A stretch of 64,000 nt of DNA from Paraflavitalea devenefica (GCF_011759375.1 NZ_JAARML010000003.1:806001-870000); one strand, 5' to 3'; shown: positions 8,779 to 18,094, counted from the stretch's first letter. Made by a program: numbers and translations. The notes: generated by a model not told the origin, from the sequence alone.

Positions 8779-9984
8779 ATGATGAAAACAAACATAAACA
8801 TTGCGCTGCTCATACTCTCCATCCTGGCCGCAATAGGGCCGGCATGTACCAAAACAAGGGGCGATGCTTACAAAGATTACCTGAAAGGCGGAGAGATCGT
8901 TTACCCGGCACGGGTGGATTCCGTCATTGTGCAGGGAGGTTACAAACGTATTCAACTGTCTGTTATACTGGGCAATGATCCCCTGGTGAACAAAGTACGG
9001 ATATACTGGAACAACCAGGCCGATTCTGTGAACGTAGGAGTTGATCATACAAAAGATACCGTACCGGTAATCATTCCCAACCTGGTAGAAGGGAACTATA
9101 ACTTTACGATATTTACTTTTGACAGTGCCAACAACAAATCAGTTGTCTTTAATGCATCTGGCACCGTCTATGGCGATAGCTACGCAAGCTCGCTCGCCAA
9201 TCGTACCATCAAATCGATCGTACAGTCTAAGAACGGTTTACAGATCATGCTTACCTGGGGTGAAGCGGCCGGTGGAGAATTAGGGACAGAAATCAGCTAC
9301 CTGGGCAACGACGGTACAGCCCGTCAGATCATTGTGCCGTCAACAGAAACAGTGACCACCTTGCCCGATTACAAAGAGCTAAGCAAACTGACCTATCGTT
9401 CTCTCTATAAACCCGACTCCACCGCCTTTGAGAACTTTTCCCCGCCCATGGCAGAGATCACCTTGCCGGCCTTTGAAAGGGAACTGGATAAAGCAGGGTT
9501 CCAACTCGTGGTATTGCCCACCGATGTACAGGAAGGAGGATATGGCTGGCTGCAACAATACATGTGGGATGAAAAATACAACCCGCCCGGTTTTGCCACA
9601 CGCAACCAGGTACCTTGCTGGTTTACGGTGGATGTAGGTCAGTCAGCAGCGCTCAGCAGGTTCAAAGTATGGCAAGCCAATGACCGCTTATTCCAACTGG
9701 AAAGCGTAAAGACCTTTGAACTATATGGCAGCAACAACCCTGATCCTGATGGAAGCTGGACCAGTTGGACAAAATTAGGAGACTATACTTCCATCAAACC
9801 GTCCGGCCTGCCGGTAGGACAGAACAGCCAGACAGACATTGACTATGCAAAGGCAGGCGAAGAATTTACAGCGCCGGGAGGTACACCGCCATACAGGTAC
9901 TATCGCTTCAAACTGCTCACCAACTGGGGCAACAGGAGCTTTATGACCATCGAAGAATTTACCTTTTATACACACGATCAATAA
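8779..9984 (+). CDS. DUF4998-type surface lipoprotein with discoidin-like C-terminus
   Basis: 401 residues; lipobox GPAC with cysteine at about residue 23. The segment YKDYLKGGEIVYPARVDSV and the following fibronectin-like strands match the DUF4998 family. From about residue 270 the protein has PCWFTVDVGQSAALSRFKVW, FELYGSNNPDPDGSW, IKPSGLPVGQ and YRYYRFKLLTNWG, the same arrangement as in the preceding gene, so the two share a duplicated F5/8-type C-like (DUF5000) tail with different N-terminal halves. The start is 12 bases after the upstream stop, so translation is probably coupled. It is likely a surface glycan-binding protein of the utilisation complex; the ligand is unknown. Confidence 0.85.
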   Translation: MMKTNINIALLILSILAAIGPACTKTRGDAYKDYLKGGEIVYPARVDSVIVQGGYKRIQLSVILGNDPLVNKVRIYWNNQADSVNVGVDHTKDTVPVIIPNLVEGNYNFTIFTFDSANNKSVVFNASGTVYGDSYASSLANRTIKSIVQSKNGLQIMLTWGEAAGGELGTEISYLGNDGTARQIIVPSTETVTTLPDYKELSKLTYRSLYKPDSTAFENFSPPMAEITLPAFERELDKAGFQLVVLPTDVQEGGYGWLQQYMWDEKYNPPGFATRNQVPCWFTVDVGQSAALSRFKVWQANDRLFQLESVKTFELYGSNNPDPDGSWTSWTKLGDYTSIKPSGLPVGQNSQTDIDYAKAGEEFTAPGGTPPYRYYRFKLLTNWGNRSFMTIEEFTFYTHDQ

Positions 9985-10015
9985 CCCTTATAGTTGTAAA
10001 TAGAAATTATTAATA

Positions 10016-13000
10016 ATGATGATCACGAGATCCGTACTCTTCTCTTTCTTTATTGCAGGTGCGATGCAAGGCTACACCCAGGTGAAACAACCGGTAGACT
10101 ATGTAAACCCTTTCATCGGTACTTCCAATTCCAGGTGGATGTTATTCCCGGGCCCCACCATGCCCAATGGGATGGTGAAACTAAGTCCCGACAACCAGGG
10201 CTGGGTATGGCAGGGCGGCTATGATTATTCCATTGGCAGCATACAGGGTTTTTCGTTTATACATGGCTGGACAATGGCCGGATTGCTCACCATGCCGGCA
10301 AACGGCGACCTCGCATTAAACCCAGGCACGCCCGATGCCCCTTTCAAAGGAGCAGGGGCTGGCTACCATTCCCGCTTCAGCCACAAGGAAGAAAAGGCCA
10401 GCCCCGGTTATTATTCCGTATACCTGCTCGATCCCCGCGTTAAAGCAGAGCTGACAGCCACAGAAAGAACAGGTGTACAACGCTATACCTTCCCGGCCGA
10501 CCAGTCCAACAGGGTCATGGTACAATTGAATCCCCCGGCAGAATATGGTTATGATCTAAAGGAGGCAGTAATCACCAAAGTAAACGACCGGGAAATACAG
10601 GGCTATGCGAAAACAGCCGCCGGCGGTTTCAATGAATACACCCTGTACTTCGTTATGCAGTTCAGTAAACCCTTCACCAAATTCCGCGGTTACCGCAACT
10701 GGAAGGAAATACCGGGCGATCAGGAAGTGAAAGCTGATAAGGAATTAGGCGTATACCTCACTTTTCCCACCGTCAAAACAGAACAGGTCATCGTGCGCAC
10801 AGGCATATCCTTTGTTAGCACAGATCAGGCCCGGCTGAACCTCACAACCGAACTCAAAGGGTTTGAGGAAAACTTTGATGCACTGGTGAAGCGCAACAAG
10901 GCAATATGGAACAAACTGCTTAGCGTTATCCAGGTAAATGGCGGCACGGAAAAAGACAAAGTCAAATTCTACACCAACCTCTACCGTTGCTTTACAGCCA
11001 AAATGATCATGAGCGATGCCAACGGCAAATACATGGATGCCTGCGAAAACAGTCAGCAACTCCCGCAGGGCCGCAAGGCAATCATTGGTGGCGACGCTTT
11101 CTGGAATACCTACTGGAACCTCAATGGGCTTTGGTCACTGGTCTCGCCTGGTATCATGCAGCAGATGGTGGAAACGCAACTGGAGATGTACGAAAAAACA
11201 GGATGGACCTCCAAAGGACCGGCAGGCGTGGAATATTCAGGTATTATGGAAGGCTCCCATGAAATGGCCTTGATGACGAGCGCTTACCTGAAAGGCATTA
11301 TAAAGAAAGACGCTGATATAGCCTGGCAGGCCATGAAAAAGAATGTGGAGGTAGAACCTGCCAATACCTGCGGCGGCTATCCCGGCAATCCGCAGATCAC
11401 TACCTATGCTAATAAGGGATACGTACCCATTGAAAAAGGGGTTACCTCTAAAACGCTCGACTATGCCTATGATGACTGGTGTGTAGCCCAGATGGCGCGT
11501 TTTTTACATAAGGAAGAGGAGGCAGCCTTTTTCTTAAAACGCTCCGGCAACTGGCAAAAGGTATTTGACGCCGCCACTGGGTATGTTACACCCCGTAAGG
11601 AAGATGGAACTTACATAGCAGACTTTGATCGTTTTTCGGTAAAGCATTTCGTGGAGGGCAACAGTTGGCAATACTCCTTCTATGTGCCGCACGACATTCC
11701 GGGTGTGGTAAAAGCCATGGGGAAAGACCGTTTCCTCAACAGGTTGACGGAAGGATTTCAGAAATCTGAATTTCATAAGTTCGCAGCCCATGCCCTGGAC
11801 CGTACCGAAGGCCAGTCGGCCGAATACTACATCAACCACGGCAATGAAGTCAACATGCAGGCGGCTTACCTTTTCAACTATGCCGGCCGTCCCGACCTGA
11901 CGCAATACTATACCCGCAAAATATTGGATACCTTCTACGACGATTCACCTTACGTAGGATGGAACGGCGATGAAGACGAGGGCCAGATGGGCGCTTGGTT
12001 TGTCCTCAGTGCGTTGGGCATTTTCGAAATGAACGGCGGCACCTCGCCCGACCTGCGGGTAGACATCACCAGCCCGCTCTTCAGTGAGATCATCCTCCAA
12101 CTGGACCCGGCTTTCTACAGTGGAAAACAATTTGTGATCAAAGCATACAACAATTCAGCAAAGAATAGCTATATCCAATCCATCAAACTCAACGGACAAA
12201 CCATCAAAGATCATCACATCAGCTTTCAGGATATCACCAAAGGAGGGAAGCTGGAACTATGGATGGGTCCTGCACCAGCTCATCATGCTACCGCTTACAA
12301 TAATCAGGAGGTCATCACAATGGGCGATTCAGTCAAAACAATGGCTGAGCAATTGATCCAAAAAGGATTCAATGCCGGCGAAGGGTACGGCGAAGTGTGG
12401 ATCAGGGACCTGAACACCTTTATGGAAGTAGCTTGTAAGGTCCACGATAAAGAAATGGTCAGGAAAAGCCTGGTTACCTTCCTCCTCTTGCAGCAGCCTG
12501 ATGGGGCCATTTTAGACGGTTACGTGCCCAATCCCAAGGGTTCAGGCGTACCCTATAACTACTACCACTCCGCGCTGGCGCCCGGTTATGCCGGCCATAA
12601 GAACACGGTGGAGACCGACCAGGAATCTTCGCTCCTGCAGGCAGTAGCGAAATACATCCGCATCACCGGCGACAGGTCTATCTTAACCGACACCGTGGCG
12701 GGGAAGTCCATTCAGCAACACCTCGGGCGTGCGCTGCAGTTCCTGCTCACTAAACGGTTCAATACAAAATATGGATTGATCTGGGGCGCTACAACTTCCG
12801 ATTGGGGCGATATACAACCCGAGCACGATTGGGGTGTTGAACTCAATGCCGATACCCACCAGGCGATAGACATCTATGACAATGCCATGTTTCTCATCGC
12901 CATCAATGATTACCTCAGCTTTGCCAGGCTCTCTGCTAAAGAGCGTAAACATTGGATCAATACCAGGGACAATCTTAAAAGCAACATACGAAAGCACCTC

Positions 13001-13516
13001 TGGGACGAAGCCAAACAAAAATACCGCCCACACATCTACCTCAACGGATCGCCCTTTCCGGCGGCCTTCGATGAATCAGCCATTTACTACCATGGCGGCA
13101 CTGCAGTGGCCATAGAAGCAGGCCTGCTCAGTAAAAGCGAAGTGAAACAGGCTTATGAAAAAATGAAGGAGAATGTAAAACAAGCCAATGCTGCCACCAT
13201 AGGGCTCACCCTATATCCTGTTTATCCGGCCGGCTATTTTAAGAACGGGGGCATGGGGCCGTACTCCTATCAGAATGGCGGCGACTGGACCTGGTTTGGC
13301 GGAAGAATGGTGTCGCAGCTTATCCGGTACAACCTGTTGGAGGAAGCCAGCGAAGCCATTGAACCCATGCTGGCGCGCGTACTCAGGAACAAAGGTTTTT
13401 ACGAATGGTACACCCCCGACAACCGGCCACAGGGCTCAGCGGGCTTTAAAGGAGAGGCCGGCGTTTTGTGGACCGCTATTACACAACTAAAAGAAAAAGT
13501 GAATGGGAAGAAATAA
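10016..13516 (+). CDS. GH92-type alpha-mannosidase fused to a C-terminal six-hairpin glycosidase-like domain
   Basis: 1166 residues with a signal peptide (about 1-21). Residues ~26-755 match GH92 alpha-mannosidases: VDYVNPFIGTSNSRW, LFPGPTMPNGMVKLSPD, GFSFIHGWT, then GNEVNMQAAYLFNYAG and GWNGDEDEGQMGAWFVLSALG near residue 650. GH92 enzymes are calcium-dependent exo-mannosidases. The more usual GNEPxxQ and GNDDCGQMSAW forms are here GNEVNMQ and GDEDEGQMGAW, which may mark a different subfamily or specificity. Residues ~760-1166 form a second region with EVWIRDLNTFMEVA, HKNTVETDQESS, TTSDWGDIQPEHDWG, ADTHQAIDIYDNAMF and GDWTWFGGRM, which reads like an (alpha/alpha)6 glycosidase of the debranching/GH63/GH37 type. 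It ends the operon, five bases from a convergent gene. Confidence 0.9.
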   Translation: MMITRSVLFSFFIAGAMQGYTQVKQPVDYVNPFIGTSNSRWMLFPGPTMPNGMVKLSPDNQGWVWQGGYDYSIGSIQGFSFIHGWTMAGLLTMPANGDLALNPGTPDAPFKGAGAGYHSRFSHKEEKASPGYYSVYLLDPRVKAELTATERTGVQRYTFPADQSNRVMVQLNPPAEYGYDLKEAVITKVNDREIQGYAKTAAGGFNEYTLYFVMQFSKPFTKFRGYRNWKEIPGDQEVKADKELGVYLTFPTVKTEQVIVRTGISFVSTDQARLNLTTELKGFEENFDALVKRNKAIWNKLLSVIQVNGGTEKDKVKFYTNLYRCFTAKMIMSDANGKYMDACENSQQLPQGRKAIIGGDAFWNTYWNLNGLWSLVSPGIMQQMVETQLEMYEKTGWTSKGPAGVEYSGIMEGSHEMALMTSAYLKGIIKKDADIAWQAMKKNVEVEPANTCGGYPGNPQITTYANKGYVPIEKGVTSKTLDYAYDDWCVAQMARFLHKEEEAAFFLKRSGNWQKVFDAATGYVTPRKEDGTYIADFDRFSVKHFVEGNSWQYSFYVPHDIPGVVKAMGKDRFLNRLTEGFQKSEFHKFAAHALDRTEGQSAEYYINHGNEVNMQAAYLFNYAGRPDLTQYYTRKILDTFYDDSPYVGWNGDEDEGQMGAWFVLSALGIFEMNGGTSPDLRVDITSPLFSEIILQLDPAFYSGKQFVIKAYNNSAKNSYIQSIKLNGQTIKDHHISFQDITKGGKLELWMGPAPAHHATAYNNQEVITMGDSVKTMAEQLIQKGFNAGEGYGEVWIRDLNTFMEVACKVHDKEMVRKSLVTFLLLQQPDGAILDGYVPNPKGSGVPYNYYHSALAPGYAGHKNTVETDQESSLLQAVAKYIRITGDRSILTDTVAGKSIQQHLGRALQFLLTKRFNTKYGLIWGATTSDWGDIQPEHDWGVELNADTHQAIDIYDNAMFLIAINDYLSFARLSAKERKHWINTRDNLKSNIRKHLWDEAKQKYRPHIYLNGSPFPAAFDESAIYYHGGTAVAIEAGLLSKSEVKQAYEKMKENVKQANAATIGLTLYPVYPAGYFKNGGMGPYSYQNGGDWTWFGGRMVSQLIRYNLLEEASEAIEPMLARVLRNKGFYEWYTPDNRPQGSAGFKGEAGVLWTAITQLKEKVNGKK

Positions 13517-13521
13517 CATGG

Positions 13522-15276
13522 TTATTGTATAAAATACACCTCCGCGATCTTTCCGTCCCTGATCTTATAAACAGCGATTGCCTTCACCGGCTTGTCACCA
13601 AAGCCGGTTACATTCTCCTGGTCTATCACCGTATTGCCTTGTACAATGCGGTTCACCAACTGGCAGTGTAACTCCTTTACATTGGCAAACATAGAGCTGT
13701 AGCTTTTGCGCATCTCCTCCTTTCCTTTCATCATCAGTTTGTCCGGGAAACCATAGATCCGCACACTGTCGCTGTAAGGTTCCAGGAAGGCGTCAATATT
13801 CCTTGCATTATATGCATTCAATTGCTGCTGCGCCAGTATCTCTGGAGTCACGGCTACCAACTGTTGCGGCTGCATAGGCACGCCCCGGTGGATCACCGTA
13901 TGAATATGGCTGAGCGTAGTAATATCCTGCAGTGGGTCCTTATCAAGTAGGAGCAGGTCGGCTACCTTGCCTATCGAAATACTGCCATAATCCTTGTCCT
14001 TACCGAAACCCTTGGCCGCATTGATCGTGGCAGCGCGGATAATGGCGGCATTGCTCAGGCCTGCCTGCTTCATCACCAGCAGCTCATCATAAAAAGAAGA
14101 AGCATGGTGTGTGCCGATATTACCGGCATCGGTACCGGCTACCACCAGCACGCCGGCATCCTGCGCCAGCTTCACATTCGTCAGCATCGTGCTGTCTCCC
14201 TTATCAGGTACCTGCAGGATATTACGCATCTTCTTATAATCAAATATCAGCTTGCTTTTCTCAATATGCTGCACATCCATCAGGGTGCCAAGCATAAACG
14301 GATCGGCATACCTGAGATCATGGGCCGTAAAATCAAATTGCTGGGTGAAAGTGCGGTTATAATTCTGAGCTACAATAAGCGTAGGGATATATACCGTTTG
14401 TTTGGTCTTCAGCAATTGCAACATCTCATTATCCAATACCTTATCATCAATACTGTGTACCAGTATATCTGCACCGGCGGTTACCGCCAGCCTGGCCGTT
14501 TCATATTCTGTGGCGTGTACCGCTACCTTCACACCATGGGCATGACTTTCCGCGATCGTTGCTTCTACAATAGGTAAAGTCTTTTCCGCTTTTTGCCCCG
14601 GCAATACGATATACCATATCTTAATAAAATCAGGTTTATAGGGAAGTTGCTTCCTCACCAGCTCACGCGCTTCCTCCGGCGTATTCACCTTAATAATGGG
14701 CGGGTCTTTCTTGTCCAGGTTGGGTGGCAGGTAAGTAGAAACAAGCGGTCCGGTTACCCAGGCATTGGGCGCAGCAACATAAGCGTTCACTGAATCGCGG
14801 ATACTGTAATTACTCATAGGGCCGCCCACATCAATCACCGTAGTAATGCCACAGGCCAGGTAACGACCCATCAGGCCATACAAATTATCCTTGACCCATT
14901 GCTGGTCTTTTTCATAAGGGTACACCTTATTCAGGTTTATACCATCCGGACGGGTATACAGTCCACCACTCTGGAAAAAGTGGATATGGGCATCCGTCAT
15001 GCCCGGCATCAGGTACTTCCCGCTGCCATCAATCACCGTGGCATTGGCCGGCGCCTTCACCTTTTTGGAAGGCCCCGCAGCAATGATACGGTCCTGCTCA
15101 ATCACCACAGTCTGGTCAGCCTCCACCTTCCCCGTCACCACATTGACCACATTTACTTTGTTGATCACAATAGGAATGGTGGGCTTATCAATCTTACCGG
15201 CCGCAGGGGGCGCTTGAGCAAACGTCGAAAGAGAAAGACTAGTCAGGACAGATAACAACAAGGGGTGTTTTTTCAT
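13522..15276 (-). CDS. Secreted amidohydrolase (imidazolonepropionase-like) with C-terminal SnoaL/NTF2-like domain
   Basis: From ATG 15276 (MKKHPLLLSVLTSLSLSTFA) the product has 584 residues and a clear signal peptide; the upstream ATG at 15369 would put 31 residues in front of it. The amidohydrolase part has the metal ligands DAHIHFF, then a lysine region PDFIKIWY, HATEYETARLAVTAGADILVHS and VAGTDAGN, matching the imidazolonepropionase/prolidase-like group of periplasmic amidohydrolases. The last ~110 residues (LNAYNARNIDAFLEPYSDSVRIYGFP … VKAIAVYKIRDGKIAEVYFI) match SnoaL-like/DUF4440 NTF2-fold domains. The fusion is unusual. It is convergent with the GH92 gene at a 5-base gap. The substrate is unknown; such enzymes often cleave cyclic amides or acylated amino acids. 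Confidence 0.88.
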   Translation of the reverse strand: MKKHPLLLSVLTSLSLSTFAQAPPAAGKIDKPTIPIVINKVNVVNVVTGKVEADQTVVIEQDRIIAAGPSKKVKAPANATVIDGSGKYLMPGMTDAHIHFFQSGGLYTRPDGINLNKVYPYEKDQQWVKDNLYGLMGRYLACGITTVIDVGGPMSNYSIRDSVNAYVAAPNAWVTGPLVSTYLPPNLDKKDPPIIKVNTPEEARELVRKQLPYKPDFIKIWYIVLPGQKAEKTLPIVEATIAESHAHGVKVAVHATEYETARLAVTAGADILVHSIDDKVLDNEMLQLLKTKQTVYIPTLIVAQNYNRTFTQQFDFTAHDLRYADPFMLGTLMDVQHIEKSKLIFDYKKMRNILQVPDKGDSTMLTNVKLAQDAGVLVVAGTDAGNIGTHHASSFYDELLVMKQAGLSNAAIIRAATINAAKGFGKDKDYGSISIGKVADLLLLDKDPLQDITTLSHIHTVIHRGVPMQPQQLVAVTPEILAQQQLNAYNARNIDAFLEPYSDSVRIYGFPDKLMMKGKEEMRKSYSSMFANVKELHCQLVNRIVQGNTVIDQENVTGFGDKPVKAIAVYKIRDGKIAEVYFIQ

Positions 15277-15401
15277 GAAAAGGTTACTTTTTAGTGCTTT
15301 AAAGATAACGCGTCTCCCTACGGAAAAAGAAAAACCATAAAAAAATGCTATAATCCTGTAAGTTTTCACCCGTTACGGCGATTAACTATCAAACGGCAGC
15401 A

Positions 15402-15896
15402 TTGGAAAAACAATTTGTAACCCTCATAAACCAGCACATCGGCTTGATCTATAAGGTCTGCAACATCTATTGCCGCGACCCGGAAGACCGCAAAGACCTG
15501 TTCCAGGAAATCATCCTGCAGCTATGGAAGGGCCATTCCACCTTCCGGCAGCAGGCGCAGTTTTCCACCTGGCTCTACCGCGTGGCACTAAACACAGCCA
15601 TTTCTAACTATCGCCGGGCAGTCAGGAGACCGCAGTCATCCCTTACCGAGGCCGGTATTGACATTCCTGATCCCGGGGAACTCAGCTTTGGGGATGAAAA
15701 AATAAAGCTGCTCTACAAGGCCATAGAACAGCTCACCCCGGTAGAAAAGGCCATGATCCTCCTGCACCTCGATGGCTGCACCTATCATGAAATAGCAGCC
15801 ATTGCAGGCATCAGCAACAACAACGTAGGGGTGAAGCTCAACAGGATCAAAACCAAACTGGAAAAAATATTATTAGTATATGACATTGAACTTTGA
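15402..15896 (+). CDS. ECF-type RNA polymerase sigma factor (sigma-70 family)
   Basis: 164 residues. Region 2 is visible as DRKDLFQEIILQLWKG…FSTWLYRVALNTAISNYRR and region 4 as LYKAIEQLTPVEKAMILLHLDGCTYHEIAAIAGISNNNVGVKLNRIKTKL. No ATG is in frame near the 5' end, so the TTG at 15402 (MEKQFVTLINQH) is taken as the start. The last 17 bases overlap the start of a membrane-protein gene, which implies translational coupling. This pairing of an ECF sigma with a small multi-pass membrane protein resembles sigma/anti-sigma couples, but the partner lacks a recognised anti-sigma domain. The regulon is not evident. Confidence 0.93.
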   Translation: MEKQFVTLINQHIGLIYKVCNIYCRDPEDRKDLFQEIILQLWKGHSTFRQQAQFSTWLYRVALNTAISNYRRAVRRPQSSLTEAGIDIPDPGELSFGDEKIKLLYKAIEQLTPVEKAMILLHLDGCTYHEIAAIAGISNNNVGVKLNRIKTKLEKILLVYDIEL

Positions 15897-16518
15897 ACAA
15901 CTGCAAACTGCCTGGGCAGATTGCAACCGGAAATTAACCGCGCAAAAAGCATTGAGTGAAAAACTCATCGTGACGATGGCCAGGGAAAAGTCCCGCTCCA
16001 CATTAGCCGCCATGCGGCGGCACAATATAGGTATGGTGGGCTTATTCCTCTTTTACACAGTTTTCTTTGTCTCCTGTATCGTCGGCGACGCATTCGATTA
16101 CCCACACCCGGTATACTACATCCCCCTGGTCGTGCAGGGTATTACCTGTTTCATATTTGCATTATTGCTGCTCAGGGTTTACAGGAACATCGGCAGCGTA
16201 CAACTAAGCCGGGAAGACCTCGCTTCGGGTTTGCGCAAAGTCATCCGTGTCAATGAACAGCACCTGGTGCTCAGCCACAGGATCTGGTGGTGTTACTTCA
16301 TAGCAGGTACTGTCTTTCCGCTTACCTTCCTGCCAAAGGCGTTGTCGCACCGTGCCATGGCAGAAGCGATTCTGTATACTGCCATCCCCGTGGTCATTGC
16401 CGGTCTATTGGTCCTGCTGGCAAAAAGGATGGGCCTCTTCAAGGACCGTAAAAATGAATTACTCAAAAGAAACCTCCTCGAACTGGAAGCCCACCTCACC
16501 GAACTGGAAAAGCTATAA
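15880..16518 (+). CDS. Membrane protein overlapping the ECF sigma gene, possible sigma regulator
   Basis: 212 residues. A soluble N-terminal helix region (MTLNFEQLQTAWADCNRKLTAQKAL) is followed by four predicted transmembrane segments: IGMVGLFLFYTVFFVSCIVG, PVYYIPLVVQGITCFIFALLLL, WWCYFIAGTVFPLTF and YTAIPVVIAGLLVLLAKRMG. A charged C-terminal helix follows. The N-terminal cytoplasmic segment could bind the sigma factor, as in other membrane-bound anti-sigma proteins, but no conserved domain is recognised and the role is inferred only from the 17-base overlap with the sigma gene. It ends two bases before a convergent cytochrome gene. Confidence 0.8.
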   Translation: MTLNFEQLQTAWADCNRKLTAQKALSEKLIVTMAREKSRSTLAAMRRHNIGMVGLFLFYTVFFVSCIVGDAFDYPHPVYYIPLVVQGITCFIFALLLLRVYRNIGSVQLSREDLASGLRKVIRVNEQHLVLSHRIWWCYFIAGTVFPLTFLPKALSHRAMAEAILYTAIPVVIAGLLVLLAKRMGLFKDRKNELLKRNLLELEAHLTELEKL

Positions 16519-16520
16519 AC

Positions 16521-17147
16521 CTACCGCGCTATCTTAGCGGCCTCTGTAGGTGGCACAGGAGCAGGTACGGGGTTCTTCACAGGCGGCAATGACTGCAAAT
16601 AAGTATACACCGCTTTCAGGTCTTCATCCGTCATCTGACCGATCATCTTCCAGGGCATGGGAGGTAAAATAGGGCGGCCACCTTCCTGTCCCAGGTGCTT
16701 GCCGGTGCGTAAGGTCTTTACAAAAGTTGTTTCACTCCAGGCCCCGATACCGGTGGTGGAGTCAGGCGTAAGATTGGCAGCATAACTAATGCCCCACGGT
16801 CCTACAGCAGCCGTAATATCACCGGCAAACAGCAGCCAGTGCCCGGGCTTCAATGCCCTGGGATCTACCGGTGGCAGCGGACTGCCGGCAGGATGGCCCG
16901 ATAACAGGTGCTCTTCATCCAGCTCCATGCCTTTCGGCCCGAACTTCTTGGGCGAATGGCAGTCATGACAGCCGCCAATCGTAACAAGATATTTCCCACG
17001 CGTCACCAGTTCTCCGGTGGTGAGTTCCTTGCTTGATGGAACAGTAGCTGCTTTTTTCTCAGCCTGTGTACCACAGCCAACCGTGAAAAATACTGCAGTG
17101 CCGGCCAGCAGGCCAATAATACCATACAGCATTCCTTTCTTTTTCAT
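16521..17147 (-). CDS. Lipid-anchored monohaem c-type cytochrome
   Basis: 208 residues. A lipoprotein signal ends in FTVGC (Cys about 25). The haem site is GGCHDCHSP, CxxCH at residues 60-64. The C-terminal part has PPMPWKMIGQMTDEDLKAVYTYLQSLPP, the usual distal-methionine region and last helix of class I cytochromes c. The inserted segment with ITAAVGPWGISYAANLTPD is typical of the periplasmic cytochromes linked to dehydrogenases or oxidases. It probably carries electrons in the periplasm, but there is no neighbouring oxidoreductase. It ends two bases from the convergent membrane-protein gene. Confidence 0.9.
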   Translation of the reverse strand: MKKKGMLYGIIGLLAGTAVFFTVGCGTQAEKKAATVPSSKELTTGELVTRGKYLVTIGGCHDCHSPKKFGPKGMELDEEHLLSGHPAGSPLPPVDPRALKPGHWLLFAGDITAAVGPWGISYAANLTPDSTTGIGAWSETTFVKTLRTGKHLGQEGGRPILPPMPWKMIGQMTDEDLKAVYTYLQSLPPVKNPVPAPVPPTEAAKIAR

Positions 17148-17352
17148 GTCAAATCATTTTTAAAGTTCAATAAAATCCTACCTGCAGGTGATAGAACACC
17201 AGCAGCATAGGCCAACGCTTCCGGACGCTCAGGCTTCCGGTTCTAAATAGCAGGATGAAAGGATTGGTTAAGAATTGTGTGTGGGAGAAGGAGCTGTAAA
17301 AATAAAAAAAATCCTGCAGTGAGGGCAGGCAGTCGTATCAATTGCAGTTTTG

Positions 17353-18009
17353 TTAGTATGAATTGCCCACTTTATACATCATCCAGCAGATAAACGCGGT
17401 GATCACCACCACTACCACCCATTTGTACTTATCCCAGAGATCACGACGCTTTCTTTGTTGTACAGCTTCATCAATGGCCCGGAGGCTAAGTTCATCAGGC
17501 CCGGCTAACTTAGCCAGCAGAAGGGCAATGGGTTGCAGGTAGGAGAGGGGTAAGGGTGTTGCCGCTTTCAGCAAAGTCCTGCTCACGGCGCGGTTGGTTT
17601 GAACATCATTAAACTGCTGAAGGATGCCAATATTGGCGTCGCTCAGCAACTGCCGGATATGAAAGCTCAGCGCATCATAATCCACCTGGAAAATATTCAT
17701 CGTCACCACATAATTCTTCAGCCGCTGGCATTCATCCAGGATAGCAGCAGGGGTGAGGGGGCGTTGGGTGAATCGTTCACCAATGCTGCGGTTAAACCAG
17801 CGTTTATAATTATAGGCTTCACGCTGTTTCGGGTCCGACAATACTTCCCAGGCCTCCTGGATCTCTTTAAAAACAGCTTCAGATACAGGGGAGTCTCCGT
17901 TCTTATCCGGGTGGTACTTCAGTGCCAGTTTCCGGAACGATCGCTTGATCTCCTCCTGCGTAGCCACCGGTGCCACTTCCAGTATCTTATAATAATCTTT
18001 TAACTGCAT
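17353..18009 (-). CDS. Membrane-anchored DnaJ-domain protein
   Basis: 218 residues. Residues 4-70 form a J domain: DYYKILEVAPVATQEEIKRS, the HPD tripeptide at 33-35 (KYHPDKNGDS) and AWEVLSDPKQREAYN. There is no glycine-rich or zinc-finger region, so this is a class III J protein. The middle is helical without recognised motifs. A single transmembrane segment closes the protein (WVVVVVITAFICWMMYKVG). It probably recruits Hsp70 to a membrane client; the client is unknown. It stands alone. Confidence 0.92.
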   Translation of the reverse strand: MQLKDYYKILEVAPVATQEEIKRSFRKLALKYHPDKNGDSPVSEAVFKEIQEAWEVLSDPKQREAYNYKRWFNRSIGERFTQRPLTPAAILDECQRLKNYVVTMNIFQVDYDALSFHIRQLLSDANIGILQQFNDVQTNRAVSRTLLKAATPLPLSYLQPIALLLAKLAGPDELSLRAIDEAVQQRKRRDLWDKYKWVVVVVITAFICWMMYKVGNSY

Positions 18010-18020
18010 ATATAATATCA

Positions 18021-18047
18021 GACTGAGCCCGTCGAAGCCCTGCGAAA
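18021..18047 (+). repeat. Degenerate REP-like element
   Basis: Gactgagcccgtcgaagccctgcgaa is a diverged form of the CTGAGC-TTGTCGAAG core found at five other places in the window. It lies between the divergent DnaJ-domain and deacetylase genes. Confidence 0.5.
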
Positions 18048-18086
18048 ATAGGGCCTATTTGCTTACTGAATTAAACAACAAAACCC

Positions 18087-18094
18087 TAAGTTTG
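18087..18094 (+). promoter_or_regulatory. -7 element (TAAGTTTG) for the polysaccharide deacetylase
   Basis: TAAGTTTG matches TAnnTTTG 41 bases upstream of the ATG at 18135. A TTTG lies 25 bases upstream, longer than the usual spacing. A small dyad CCGTTT-TAAT-AAACGG follows directly. Confidence 0.4.

Noticed and set aside
2426..13516. Operon controlled by an adjacent ECF sigma/FecR pair
   Set aside because: The nearest sigma gene (15402) lies beyond a convergent gene and its partner is not FecR-like, so no direct link to the SusC gene can be supported.
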